Assembly (NCBI GenBank): GCA_035591015.1
Contig: JAXIUW010232507.1
Location: 7,354-17,932 of the forward strand
DNA from: Cephalothrix simula
Lineage: Eukaryota > Nemertea > Palaeonemertea > Archinemertea > Cephalotrichidae
Direction of reading: 5' to 3'
Length of the DNA stretch: 10,579 nucleotides
In this document: piece by piece, positions 1-7,937 of the stretch
How positions within the stretch are numbered: position 1 is the stretch's first letter
How the letters are laid out: each line of letters opens with the position of its first letter
Notes under the pieces: model-generated
What the model saw: the letters and a program-made list of their open reading frames with translations, nothing else
What the model was told of the DNA's origin: nothing
Databases searched by the model: none
Position numbers and translations under genes: made by a program

Positions 1-1713
1 AGTACAAAAAGGTGTACTATTTTTAAAGACATTTAGAGGTTTATAGAATTTATTTAATGCTCAAAGTTATTCATAAAACCCTTACACTGTTAACCGAGCT
101 GTTAACAAAATGACCTAATTTTAAATTTTTGAGACTTGAGTAAGATTTGTGAAGGCAGTAGGCATTTTTGTTATTAATGGTTAGACCTTGTTAGACGGTC
201 ATACTAGACAGATAACTGATAAATATGTCACAGTATCAACAAAATATATTTTATATTTCAAATGAAGCTCAATTAGGAGATAAATTTGATAAAATGCAGG
301 TAAAACTCAAATTATTGATATATTTATCAACTGCCTACAAAAATCTATACAAATATACAGTAGATATCATTACAAATCTATAGCATTTCACGGTTTTGAT
401 GCCAAAGCGACATAACTCTAACCTCATTTTTGTAAAAACCGGTGTAAAAATTCCCAGCACAGATCTATTATGATGGTTAATTATTGATAGAGAGGAAATT
501 TAAAGTATGCTTGAGCGTTTTTTAAAAGCCTATCAAAGCCGTACTAAGTATCTTTTGAAATTCCAAATACTTTGATTTTGAAAAAAATGCAAAAATGGTA
601 ATATACGGAAGGAATAAATTTGTAAATTGCATTATGAACTATTATGGAAGGTACACCTGCAAAATTAATCATTTAAAGCATTACCGGCGTACTGAGGCAT
701 AGACTGAATGCCTACGGAATGGGTCCAAAAATTTGTACGCATCAACTGATTCCAATATGTAGGACATAACTAGTGCTAGCCAGTAATTTTCAGCTGGCCC
801 GGTGAAAGCAATTTTATATCTTCAAATAGCATCAAAACAAAAACTTAATTTCCTGCTGTTTTCTGGTCCCCGAATTATCATGCTGGACCACAACACGAGA
901 CCTAACTCTTAATCAAGGTGCAAGAGAACCACCTGTTTTAATGAAAGAAATAGCTGACCAGGAGTGTGGTCACCTCCCGGGTCACCTCACAATTAAGATT
1001 AAAACCCGAAGTTAAGTGACTAAAAACTAGTAATTGCAAATAAAATACTTTTTTTAATAACCGGATAGTATTTAAGTAGACAATAACAAAAAAAATGATT
1101 TAAATCAATGATTCCGGTAAATTAAATGCAAGTTAATCAAGTCTTTTGAATAACAAGATTTTATAAGCCATGTATCATAGAGCATAAAATGCATGATACC
1201 GCATAACGCGATGCCAAAAATATACAAAGTATTTTAGCTATGCAATTTATGATAAAAATAATATTGAACTGTTTCGACGTACAAGATCATTTACTAATTA
1301 TCAATTAAAGATAAAGTATAATTCTTTGATTTGCGACTAGATTTGCTAATTAATACAAATTCATCTTTTTGGGATGAAAATTTTCACATATTCAAATATA
1401 TCAAAATCTAATAAACATTCTCATATATAATGCTTTATATAGCATCAAAATAAGTTAGGGAAAATAATATTTACTATATCAATTTGAGATATTTAGTTTT
1501 CTAACTATACACAATAAAGAATAAAGTCTGTACAAATAATATATACACAGAGAAAAATATTAACTGATTTGCAATATAAGAGACGTATTTATATACATAC
1601 CACGTTTTCCACGGAAAAAATGCATTCACTCCATTGACACAGCTCCATTCATACATTTTAAAGAGATTTCAGTCACAATTACAGATATATAAAGTTCACA
1701 AAAAAATCCAAAT
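1..1713. other. Downstream flank of foxA: 3' UTR and possible downstream regulatory DNA
   Basis: This 1.7-kb stretch is AT-rich and has no credible ORF. Because foxA is read leftward, its 3' UTR must begin here. On the minus strand the only canonical AATAAA poly(A) signal is at 49-54, which would give a UTR of about 1.65 kb. The common variant ATTAAA occurs at 1053-1058 and 937-942, which would give about 0.66-0.78 kb. I cannot choose between them. The stretch 640-1000 is visibly less AT-rich than its surroundings. Confidence 0.5.
921..990. promoter_or_regulatory. GC-richer patch with E-box and paired TCACCTC motifs; candidate enhancer
   Basis: Within AT-rich flank, an E-box CACCTG (930-935) is followed by two copies of GTCACCTC at 969-976 and 981-988, exactly 12 bp apart and separated by CCGG. 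Read on the minus strand they are two AGGTGA half-sites, which resemble part of the T-box (AGGTGTGA) and nuclear-receptor (AGGTCA) half-site consensus. CACCTG matches the Snail/ZEB-type E-box. The motifs are seen directly; any regulatory role, and the choice of binding protein, is inference. It could equally lie inside the 3' UTR. Confidence 0.25.
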
Positions 1714-2970
1714 TTAAATTGCCGTAGCTGCCGAATGAGGGGCATAAGATTTGTAATAGTCACTCATACTAGAATGTTCCTTTGTTGACATGTTGTGCAT
1801 TGGTGTCATTTGGGCATAACTACTGTAACCAAGAGTTTCATACATTTTCATGTCAATTTTACTGTTTTCCGGAGATGACATAAGATTAGTGATTGAAAAA
1901 GGATGATTGAAATGAGGATTGTTCATATGCGACATTAGAGCATGATTATCATGAGTAAAAGGCTTCAACATATCACTATGATGTCCATGAGGGTTACCTG
2001 GGTGCCCCATTTGTCCATGCATATGATGACTAGAAAGAGATTGGTGATAGTCCGAGATTGGAGAAGTGTCAGTGATTGGCTCAAGTTTAGGATGGATTTC
2101 AACTGAATTTGTAAGAGTTGGAGTCGTATGGGTTCCGTCTCCTGAACTTAGACTTGGAGTTGGAGAACATCCTGGGCTTAGACCACGATTATCCGAGTGC
2201 GGCGAGTCAGGTCTACAATTTTCATTATTATCCCCACAGATGCTAGAATCATTTTCACCATCTCCTCTCTGCTGCTGCCTTAGGATCTCCTTCTTGGTGC
2301 ATTTGAATCTCTTTTGGCGTCTGAGGTAGCATCCATTTTCAAACATGTTTCCAGAATCTGGGTGGAGGGTCCAGTAGCTACCCTTTCCAGGCTTATCAGG
2401 TGAGCGAGGAACTTTGACGAAACAGTCATTAAATGACAAACTGTGACGAATTGAGTTTTGCCATCTTTGTTGATTTTGACGGTAGAAAGGAAATAAATCC
2501 ATGATAAACTGATAAATTTCACTGAGGGTACACATTTTACTAGGACACTGCTGGATTGCCATTGTGATGAGAGAGATGTAGGAATAAGGCGGCTTTGCGT
2601 GTGTATAACTCCTTCTATAAGTCTTTTCACGAGCACGATTTAAAGCCTGGGCACGGTTGAAATCAGCCATCGACATGGGTGATAAACTTCCATTCATAGA
2701 ACTCATACTTGGATTCATTGACGACATCCCATTCATGCTGCCCATAGAGTTCATCGAATTCATAGAGTTCATAGATCCACTCATTTGCATTCCCATGCCC
2801 ATTCCTCCCATAGATGAACCCATGGATCCCATAGAACCCATGTTGTGATGCGAATAGTTCATGTTAGACATGGACATGGTACCCATCGTACCCATACCAT
2901 TCATTCCACTCATGTTAGCATAACTACTAGAGCACGATGCAGGATCGTACGGCGACTTTGCAGAAAGCAT
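1714..2970 (-). CDS. foxA: FoxA (HNF3-type) forkhead transcription factor, complete single-exon ORF
   Basis: Nuclear DNA-binding regulator; in animals FoxA acts as a pioneer factor for endoderm, foregut/pharynx and axial midline fates. The ORF is 418 codons plus TAA. The ATG at 2970 is the first possible start: an in-frame TAA lies five codons upstream (2983-2985), and A is at -3. Residues 20-101 are Met/Ser/Gly/Asn-rich (26 Met in 82). The forkhead domain is about 123-222, opening with [12 protein letters not shown]; the recognition helix carries NSIRHSLS (172-179, with Asn172 and His176 at the base-contacting positions), then wing residues and a basic end, RRQKRFK (217-223). An acidic/Ser-Pro linker (236-306) and a His-rich stretch (12 His in 315-356) follow. 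HPFSITNLM (356-364) fits the FoxA region II / eh1 Groucho-binding motif, and [14 protein letters not shown] (377-390) resembles FoxA region III. The forkhead is near-identical to FoxA rather than other Fox classes. No intron interrupts it, as in some invertebrate FoxA genes. No other gene is adjacent in the window. Confidence 0.97.
   Translation of the reverse strand: MLSAKSPYDPASCSSSYANMSGMNGMGTMGTMSMSNMNYSHHNMGSMGSMGSSMGGMGMGMQMSGSMNSMNSMNSMGSMNGMSSMNPSMSSMNGSLSPMSMADFNRAQALNRAREKTYRRSYTHAKPPYSYISLITMAIQQCPSKMCTLSEIYQFIMDLFPFYRQNQQRWQNSIRHSLSFNDCFVKVPRSPDKPGKGSYWTLHPDSGNMFENGCYLRRQKRFKCTKKEILRQQQRGDGENDSSICGDNNENCRPDSPHSDNRGLSPGCSPTPSLSSGDGTHTTPTLTNSVEIHPKLEPITDTSPISDYHQSLSSHHMHGQMGHPGNPHGHHSDMLKPFTHDNHALMSHMNNPHFNHPFSITNLMSSPENSKIDMKMYETLGYSSYAQMTPMHNMSTKEHSSMSDYYKSYAPHSAATAI
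2668..2913 (-). repeat. Met-rich coding low-complexity tract, with a 9-bp SMN-type coding repeat
   Basis: This part of the foxA ORF encodes residues 20-101, dominated by Met, Ser, Gly and Asn. The core (residues 66-92, about 2695-2775) is built from tandem 9-bp units encoding Ser-Met-Asn or close variants, with codons alternating between AAC/AAT and TCT/TCG. Vertebrate FoxA N-termini also contain scattered Met-Asn-Ser motifs, so this looks like an expansion of an ancestral theme. Coding minisatellites of this kind are prone to length change by slippage. Whether it contributes to transactivation is inference. Confidence 0.85.
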
Positions 2971-3241
2971 GTTATCCGAAAATTAACGAACAGCCAAATT
3001 GAGTTTAAAATGTGTACAAAATCACGAGCAAATTTTTTTGTGTACTCTGCCAAGAGCTGATGTAAATATGGCAAAGAGAAGATTGACCCTTGGTAAATAC
3101 TTCTAACGGAGATAATCTGGGGCGGTAACTTTCTGTCACTAAATCGTGCGACAACGCGCGATTGGTTGACGCTATCGAATCACAGCTGTCGTTAACGCTA
3201 ATGTACAATATTAATGTCGCTTAGGTGGTTGAAAATCGCTT
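2971..3241 (-). promoter_or_regulatory. foxA 5' leader and core promoter zone (TATA-less, GC box plus CCAAT)
   Basis: Directly upstream of the foxA ATG. No ATG occurs on the minus strand over 271 bp (2971-3241), so there is no upstream ORF, which fits an efficiently translated leader. A GC box GGGGCGG lies at 3119-3125 (on the plus strand). A CCAAT box (ACCAAT on the minus strand, 3161-3166) lies about 195 bp upstream of the start codon, inside a local CG-rich spot (3145-3160). No TATAAA is placed correctly for minus-strand transcription. A TATA-less CCAAT/Sp1-type promoter with its start somewhere between the ATG and about 3110 is the simplest reading; the transcription start itself cannot be seen. 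Confidence 0.45.
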
Positions 3242-3778
3242 CATTGGGCACAACAAAAGGTCACAAATAATTCTATATTCAGCCAATTAAACAGCCAACA
3301 CAAGGCACAAAAGCATGCTGTTAGCCAAAACATCACAGATGACAACAGTGTTGATTCCGTTATCTTTTTAACTTTCACCCATGAAATTGGACCACACTCC
3401 GCGTTTATTTGTCAAATGCAGCATGAAATTGCTTATAAATGTATAAATTAAGCTCCAATTTTAAAAAAAGAATTATGTCGAATAAAATTCTAAACGTTAG
3501 GCATTAAATCTATTTTACTAAAATTTATTATTAAACCTTACACCATGAAAATATTTTATTGATCAATGATCATCAATTGAGCTACATGCCCGCCTTCACG
3601 TGAAGGGAAGGAGTTACTTATCATTGTTTATTACTGTACTCAATTCTTTCCTGCGCTTTAGATGATAAACCTATTAAGTTATTTTAGCACGGGCATAACC
3701 ATCACCAAATGGACATTGCCATCACTGACGATAACACTGCTCTGATTTTGACATCTTTCATGAAATGGGACCAAACTC
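3242..3778. promoter_or_regulatory. foxA upstream flank with candidate cis sites
   Basis: No ORF is present. Points of note are a forkhead-type site TATTTGT (3406-3412) and TGTTTA (3625-3630), either of which could mediate the autoregulation known for FoxA genes in other animals; an AGGTCA half-site at about 3258-3263; a 14-bp palindrome with a CACGTG core (3593-3606); and a diverged internal duplication (3331-3399 and 3720-3778). Short forkhead-like sites are common by chance in AT-rich DNA, so the individual calls are weak. Confidence 0.3.
3593..3606. promoter_or_regulatory. Perfect 14-bp palindrome CCTTCACGTGAAGG with CACGTG E-box core
   Basis: The sequence equals its own reverse complement over 14 bp. 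Its core CACGTG (3597-3602) is the class-B E-box bound by bHLH and bHLH-zip proteins such as Myc/Max, USF and relatives. It sits about 620 bp upstream of the foxA start. The palindrome is certain; its use as a binding site is inference. Confidence 0.35.
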
Positions 3779-3898
3779 ATGATGAATGATCATGATCATG
3801 ATCATCATTATTCATCATGATGATCATGATCATGATCATGATTATTCATCATGATGAATGATCATGATCATGATCATGACTATTCATCACGATGATCG
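3779..3898. repeat. TGATCA-rich palindromic minisatellite
   Basis: About 120 bp is built from TGATCA/ATG units. The 17-bp marker ATTATTCATCATGATGA occurs at 3807-3823 and 3841-3857, with a variant at 3879-3895 (spacings 34 and 38 bp). Between the markers are three sets of three overlapping TGATCA hexamers, nine in all. A 25-bp block starting at 3781 recurs exactly starting at 3853. Since TGATCA is self-complementary and ATTCATC pairs with GATGAAT, the tract is both a direct and an inverted repeat and could extrude as a cruciform. It is a simple-sequence expansion, not a gene. Confidence 0.85.
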
Positions 3899-3899
3899 T

Positions 3900-4945
3900 C
3901 TTTTTTATCAATAACAAATACCACTCGCACTACCAAACGAAAGGAACAGATAAAAAGAATAAAAATACAAGCAGTCTCTAACTAAAATCTCTCAAACCCT
4001 ATGAAAATTCTATGCAACGACTATTAATTTTTAAGTATGACAATCATAACTGTAATTGAACCCGAATTGAACATACTGTACTCAGTCATCAGCTGACTAC
4101 ATGGCAAAAAACCAGCCCAAATCATCGTTGAAAAATCAAAGAATTCAATAACTTATCCTATTTAACCTATCATGCCGCCTATTTATCTTAGTTTGAATTA
4201 GGGCGTGAAATAGCCTAAAAAGCCAAACATGATAAAGGCCAGACAAAAATTAAATTGGATCAAATTAAAAAATAACACCTTGACTTTTGACTTTTTTAAT
4301 CTTAATTGGATCAAATACGAGACATCTTCACTCAAATTTTAACCAAATCTTAATAGTGCAACGTATGATCATGTATAACCTGTTATATTTTGTTATGCTT
4401 TTACGATTAATAATATTATGATTGAAATTCATGAAAATAGCAGTTTTCAACCTGGGAACATATTACTTCTAATTCCTCTGTTATTCTGCCCATTTCATGG
4501 CTGGTAGATCAAGCTTTTCCTTGTTACCGACACTCACAGAGTAATCTGGCACGAAATTAGTCTTTTATCATTTTCAATCGACAAGAAAGGATTTTCAGGA
4601 TGACTAAATACGAAAGTGGGACCCCCGTTGAAAAGTACACACTCTCAATTTCGTCAAAATGAACAATCAAATCGGGATCTTTAAGAACGATTCAGTTTTC
4701 ACATTCTTTTACGTGTATAAATTGTTCAAGGCCTTTATGATGATGATTAAAATCCGAATAAACATCCGGTGATCCGAGAAACATTTTCAAAAAACTGATC
4801 ATGATTAATTACTACATGTACATTCAAAGATTCCCTATGTCCAAGCGATATTGATATTTAAGATGACCTAATGTCCCAAGACTGTTAACTACTTATGTAA
4901 AAAGCCCTTTTTCTGAACCTGAGCTTATTAATACGTACCGTAGTG
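3900..4945. other. AT-rich intergenic DNA, no gene seen
   Basis: No credible ORF, RNA gene or long repeat is visible. A 13-bp direct repeat AATTGGATCAAAT occurs at 4253-4265 and 4304-4316, on either side of a short TTGACTTTTGACTTTTT tandem. Otherwise I see nothing that stands out from the AT-rich background. Confidence 0.6.
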
Positions 4946-4949
4946 TGAA

Positions 4950-5100
4950 CTTAGCGGGTTTGTGCCTTCGGTCGCACGGGGTCACGGTGGTGGGTTGAAC
5001 ACGAGTCTCGACTATCATTTTGCCGCTTTTATGCCAATTTTTGTTTCGTGCTTTCCTGTGCTTTCCAAAATTTTTGCCGCAGTAATGCCAATTTTTTCCG
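4950..5100. repeat. Small repeat: GC-rich head and 54-bp-period direct repeat tail
   Basis: A GC-rich head (about 4955-5010, containing GTGCCTTCGGTCGCAC, which can fold on its GTGC/GCAC ends) is followed by two 25-bp copies of a TTTTGCCGC...ATGCCAATTTTT unit at 5018-5042 and 5072-5096. They differ only in the four central bases and part of the join. Between them is a CGTGCTTTCC/TGTGCTTTCC doublet (5047-5066). The sharp composition change against the AT-rich surroundings suggests an inserted, SINE-like or other non-autonomous repeat. I could not find tRNA A and B boxes good enough to call a tRNA-derived SINE. Confidence 0.4.
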
Positions 5101-6122
5101 TGTTTTAAAAGTTTCGATTAGTTGGATAATCGCGTTTAGACAGGTTTAGATGGTGAAATTCATGAGCATTTATATGTTAATTTGTCCATAATTTAAATTA
5201 TGGGATTTTGAGATGGCAAATTTTTAAAAATTACCTTTTGAATTTTTCCCATTCTTTTTTCCAAAATTATTGACAATTTTGGAGAGTCATCTGGAATCAA
5301 AAAGAGCATATTTTAAGAATTAGTTCACAAAGATTGATTATTGGAGATAAACATTAGAATGTTAATTAATCAATTATGTTAGGCTAAAATAAATAAGCCT
5401 AGATAGATGTCATTTGAATATTAACAGCATAGCCCATATGTTAAGACAAGCTAATTTGAAATTATGTTTTTCAATGTATTCATTATTGCAAATATTTTTG
5501 TATTTTCATTATTTCTTTACTTTGAAACTAAAAACCAAGATGTCTAGGTCTAATTGTAGAACGATTTTGGGTAAATTGGAACACTCTCCATCGTGTAAAT
5601 ACCTTATGAAAAGACACCCGCTTGATCAATGTAAGACAAATGCTTAGAGTACACATTTACTTAAGTTGTTTGCTAAAATTCTTTGTAAACCTTGCATCAT
5701 TTAAAATCCGAACGGTTGGAAACTGGGCACATTTAGAACTTGTTCTTACATGAAAGATCACCATTTTTGGACCACTTTAAAGGTGGTTTCTAGGTGAATA
5801 TTTTTCAAGGTGGTTAATTAAGGATTCTTTTAAGGGGATTAAAATTAATCAAAGACAAAACAAGATGAAGAAGGAAGCAGACACTCTACCCAGATGGAGA
5901 TGGATGTCTATAAAATTCTAATTAGGGTGATGCAGAGGATAAGGACTAATTAGATTGTCGCAGATATCGGATACGATTTTTCGGATACGCCCTTAAGATA
6001 CGTTTGTACATGTAAGATAACGGTATATGTCATGTAAAAAATTCGTGTCAGAACAGAAAAATGTCAAGTCTAAAATTTAATTTCATAATTTTTTTAAAAT
6101 ACTAAAATCATATAAAAATCAA

Positions 6123-6146
6123 ACAATGATTTTTTAAAATCATTGT
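6123..6146. repeat. Perfect inverted repeat (11-bp arms)
   Basis: The arms ACAATGATTTT (6123-6133) and AAAATCATTGT (6136-6146) are exact reverse complements separated by TT. It is a compact hairpin in an A/T-rich stretch. No function is evident. Confidence 0.7.
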
Positions 6147-6928
6147 CCAAATAAAGAACTAAATAATTTTTTTAAAAGTAATTTTTCGGAAATTTAACTT
6201 TTTTAAAACACTTGCCAAAATTTTTCTAGAACTTGAAGCAAAAAAGAGAAATGGATTTAATACTTGCTCATGTATCTATCTTGTTTGTGCGTTATCATCA
6301 TCATGAAACTGAAATGAAACACGAAAAAGCATTGTTATCAATCCAATTAATTTTGAAATTTTTTAAAAAGTTTAAAATTAATAACCTTGCAGGAAAAAAT
6401 TAAAACTTCTACATAATTTTTATTCATAGTTAAAATTTAAAGTATAATTTTTTTAGAACTATATTATTAAATAAATTAAATATGATAAGAATGATATCAT
6501 TTCACGCGAATACTAAAAGACAATTTAGACAATTTTTGACAAAATATAGATAAATTTTGACAAGTTTTACTTTATCACAATTTCTAGATCAAATTTTAGA
6601 GAAAAATTAGATAGATGCGAAGAAGTTTTCATCAATTTTTGTATCTTGCAATAAATCACTAATTTGAAAATCTACAAAAAGTATTAATATAGTCAATATA
6701 CATGCAATTTTCACAAATTAAGATAATCAATGAGGAAAATATTGTTAATTGAGGGATAAAATTCATCAACATGATATAAATCAAAGATTTTTTATTTGAA
6801 ATATTCACATTAAATCTAAAAATAGTGTTTGTTGCATGAAAAACAAAATTTCCGCTAAAGATAACACCGTGTAATTTTGTTATTTTACGACAACATAACA
6901 GAGCTAAATTCTACAAAACTATTATGTT

Positions 6929-6958
6929 GAAACCCCTTGGTAAATTTTCCGGGGTTTC
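6929..6958. repeat. Hairpin with GAAACCCC / GGGGTTTC arms
   Basis: An exact 8-bp inverted repeat with G/C-rich inner arms (6929-6936 and 6951-6958) encloses a 14-base loop. It stands out because the surrounding few hundred bases are almost pure A/T. It is not a bacterial terminator, since this is animal DNA, and it does not match the histone 3' stem-loop. Confidence 0.65.
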
Positions 6959-7687
6959 GTATCAAAAATCATGCTAAATCATCCAAAATAAACATACGTA
7001 AATGCGACAGATATAGGTGTAAAAATATTTAATATGCGGCAACTTTGAAATTGCCTTTTGTTTTCGTAAAAATCAGGAATAACAATAAGTAACACACTTT
7101 AACTTTTATTACCCTAAATTAAACCTATTGTTTGAAATAAATGGTTTATATAAAGAAAATGTGCTTAATCAAGCGAGATTCACACTCCTTTAAATTAGGA
7201 AACGCAAATAAATTGTATTTTGGAGGGCTGTAAATGCCAAAATAACAATCAGTTTGAATAAGAACTAATTCTAGAAAAAACAATTTGTTACTACGCAAAA
7301 GACAACGAAATGACCATTTTTGTTGCGTTTTATTAGACGAATAAAAATGGCAAAATGTGTCCAAAATTTTTTTTTCAAAAATTTGAAGTCCGTGGGGCAA
7401 ATTATTTTCTGTTGAAATTATTTAAAAATATTGGAATTTTTTCTTTACTCAAAAATAAAAGGCTTGAATAGAATATAGTAAACGTAAAAGTAGCATATTA
7501 TTAATTGTGTTCTGTAAACCTCTTTTTAAATTTTTAGTTTTAGTTCGAAATTCGTGGTATAATGTAAAATATAAGAAATACCTTTTTCCGAGAACTAATT
7601 CACACATTTATTTACTTCAATATTTGCTATTAAAGACCACCCTGAAAAATAGATAAAATTTCGAAAAATGAAATTTCGAATACTTTA

Positions 7688-7913
7688 TTAAGAAAAAATA
7701 AAACGCGGAAAAGATAACATAAGATAAAAGATAACAAAAATTAGATACTAAGATAAGATAACAAAGATTAGATACTAAAAACATAATGAAACAAACCTTT
7801 AATTCCAGTTTCATTTTGATTTTTTTTAATGAGATAAGATAAAGGATAACATTGATTAAATGACAACGTTTTCCGCACAACATTTAGCCATCAACATTTA
7901 TTTTTGCAAAGCT
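7688..7913. repeat. Direct repeat unit, copy 1 (GATAA-rich, GCGGAAAA ends)
   Basis: About 225 bp resembling the unit at 7938-8147 along its whole length. It opens with TTAAGAAAAAATA, then CGCGGAAAAGATAAC (from 7704), a run of AAGATAA/GATAAC units and two TTAGATACTA motifs (to about 7780). A shared AATTCC...TTTTGATTTTTTTTAATGAGATAA block follows. It ends with TTTTCCGC, CATTTAGCCATCAACATT and TTTTTGCAAA. GCGGAAAA (7705-7712) and TTTTCCGC (7869-7876) form an inverted pair, suggesting a MITE-like unit. An 88-codon minus-strand frame across it has A/T-driven composition and is not credible. Confidence 0.75.
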
Positions 7914-7937
7914 GATCAAAGCTAATAGTATAGTCAG

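Larger units (their letters stand above)
5101..7687. other. Long AT-rich gene desert
   Basis: About 2.6 kb has no supportable gene. The open frames present are short, composed of A/T-driven residues (Phe, Leu, Lys, Ile, Asn), and partly begin at TTG rather than ATG. Visible structure is limited to short hairpins (5772-5788 region ACCAC...GTGGT; 6123-6146; 6929-6958; 7314-7350) and a short direct repeat CGGATACG near 5966-5990. The rest is A/T runs. Confidence 0.6.

Noticed and set aside
2066-2848. Several open frames overlapping foxA (2066-2329 plus, 2280-2636 minus, 2657-2848 plus)
   Set aside because: They lie in other frames of the conserved foxA coding sequence; their proteins have no recognisable domains and mirror its repeat composition.
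2845-3208. Short frames around the foxA start (2845-3060 plus and 3005-3208 minus)
   Set aside because: The minus frame starts at TTG rather than ATG, which is not a usual start in animals, and lies in the ATG-free leader zone. The plus frame runs antisense through the foxA N-terminal repeat and has no homology I can see.
3779-3898. Possible CRISPR-like array
   Set aside because: The units are simple-sequence TGATCA repeats without unique spacers, and the DNA is animal.
4955-5010. Possible tRNA or tRNA-derived SINE head
   Set aside because: GGTTGAACACG superficially resembles a T-arm, but I could not fit a cloverleaf or A/B boxes.
5414-5647. 77-codon plus-strand frame
   Set aside because: It begins at TTG, is A/T-driven in composition, and shows no domain or splice context.
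6929-6958. Rho-independent terminator or histone 3' stem-loop
   Set aside because: Bacterial terminators do not apply here, and the stem and loop sequence does not match the histone element.
7146-7400. 84-codon minus-strand frame
   Set aside because: Residues are dominated by Phe, Leu, Lys and Ile, as expected from AT-rich DNA, with no motif.
7617-7883. 88-codon minus-strand frame resembling a membrane protein
   Set aside because: The hydrophobic look comes from GATAA-type repeats read as Leu/Ile/Tyr/Phe codons; it covers repeat copy 1 and is broken in copy 2.
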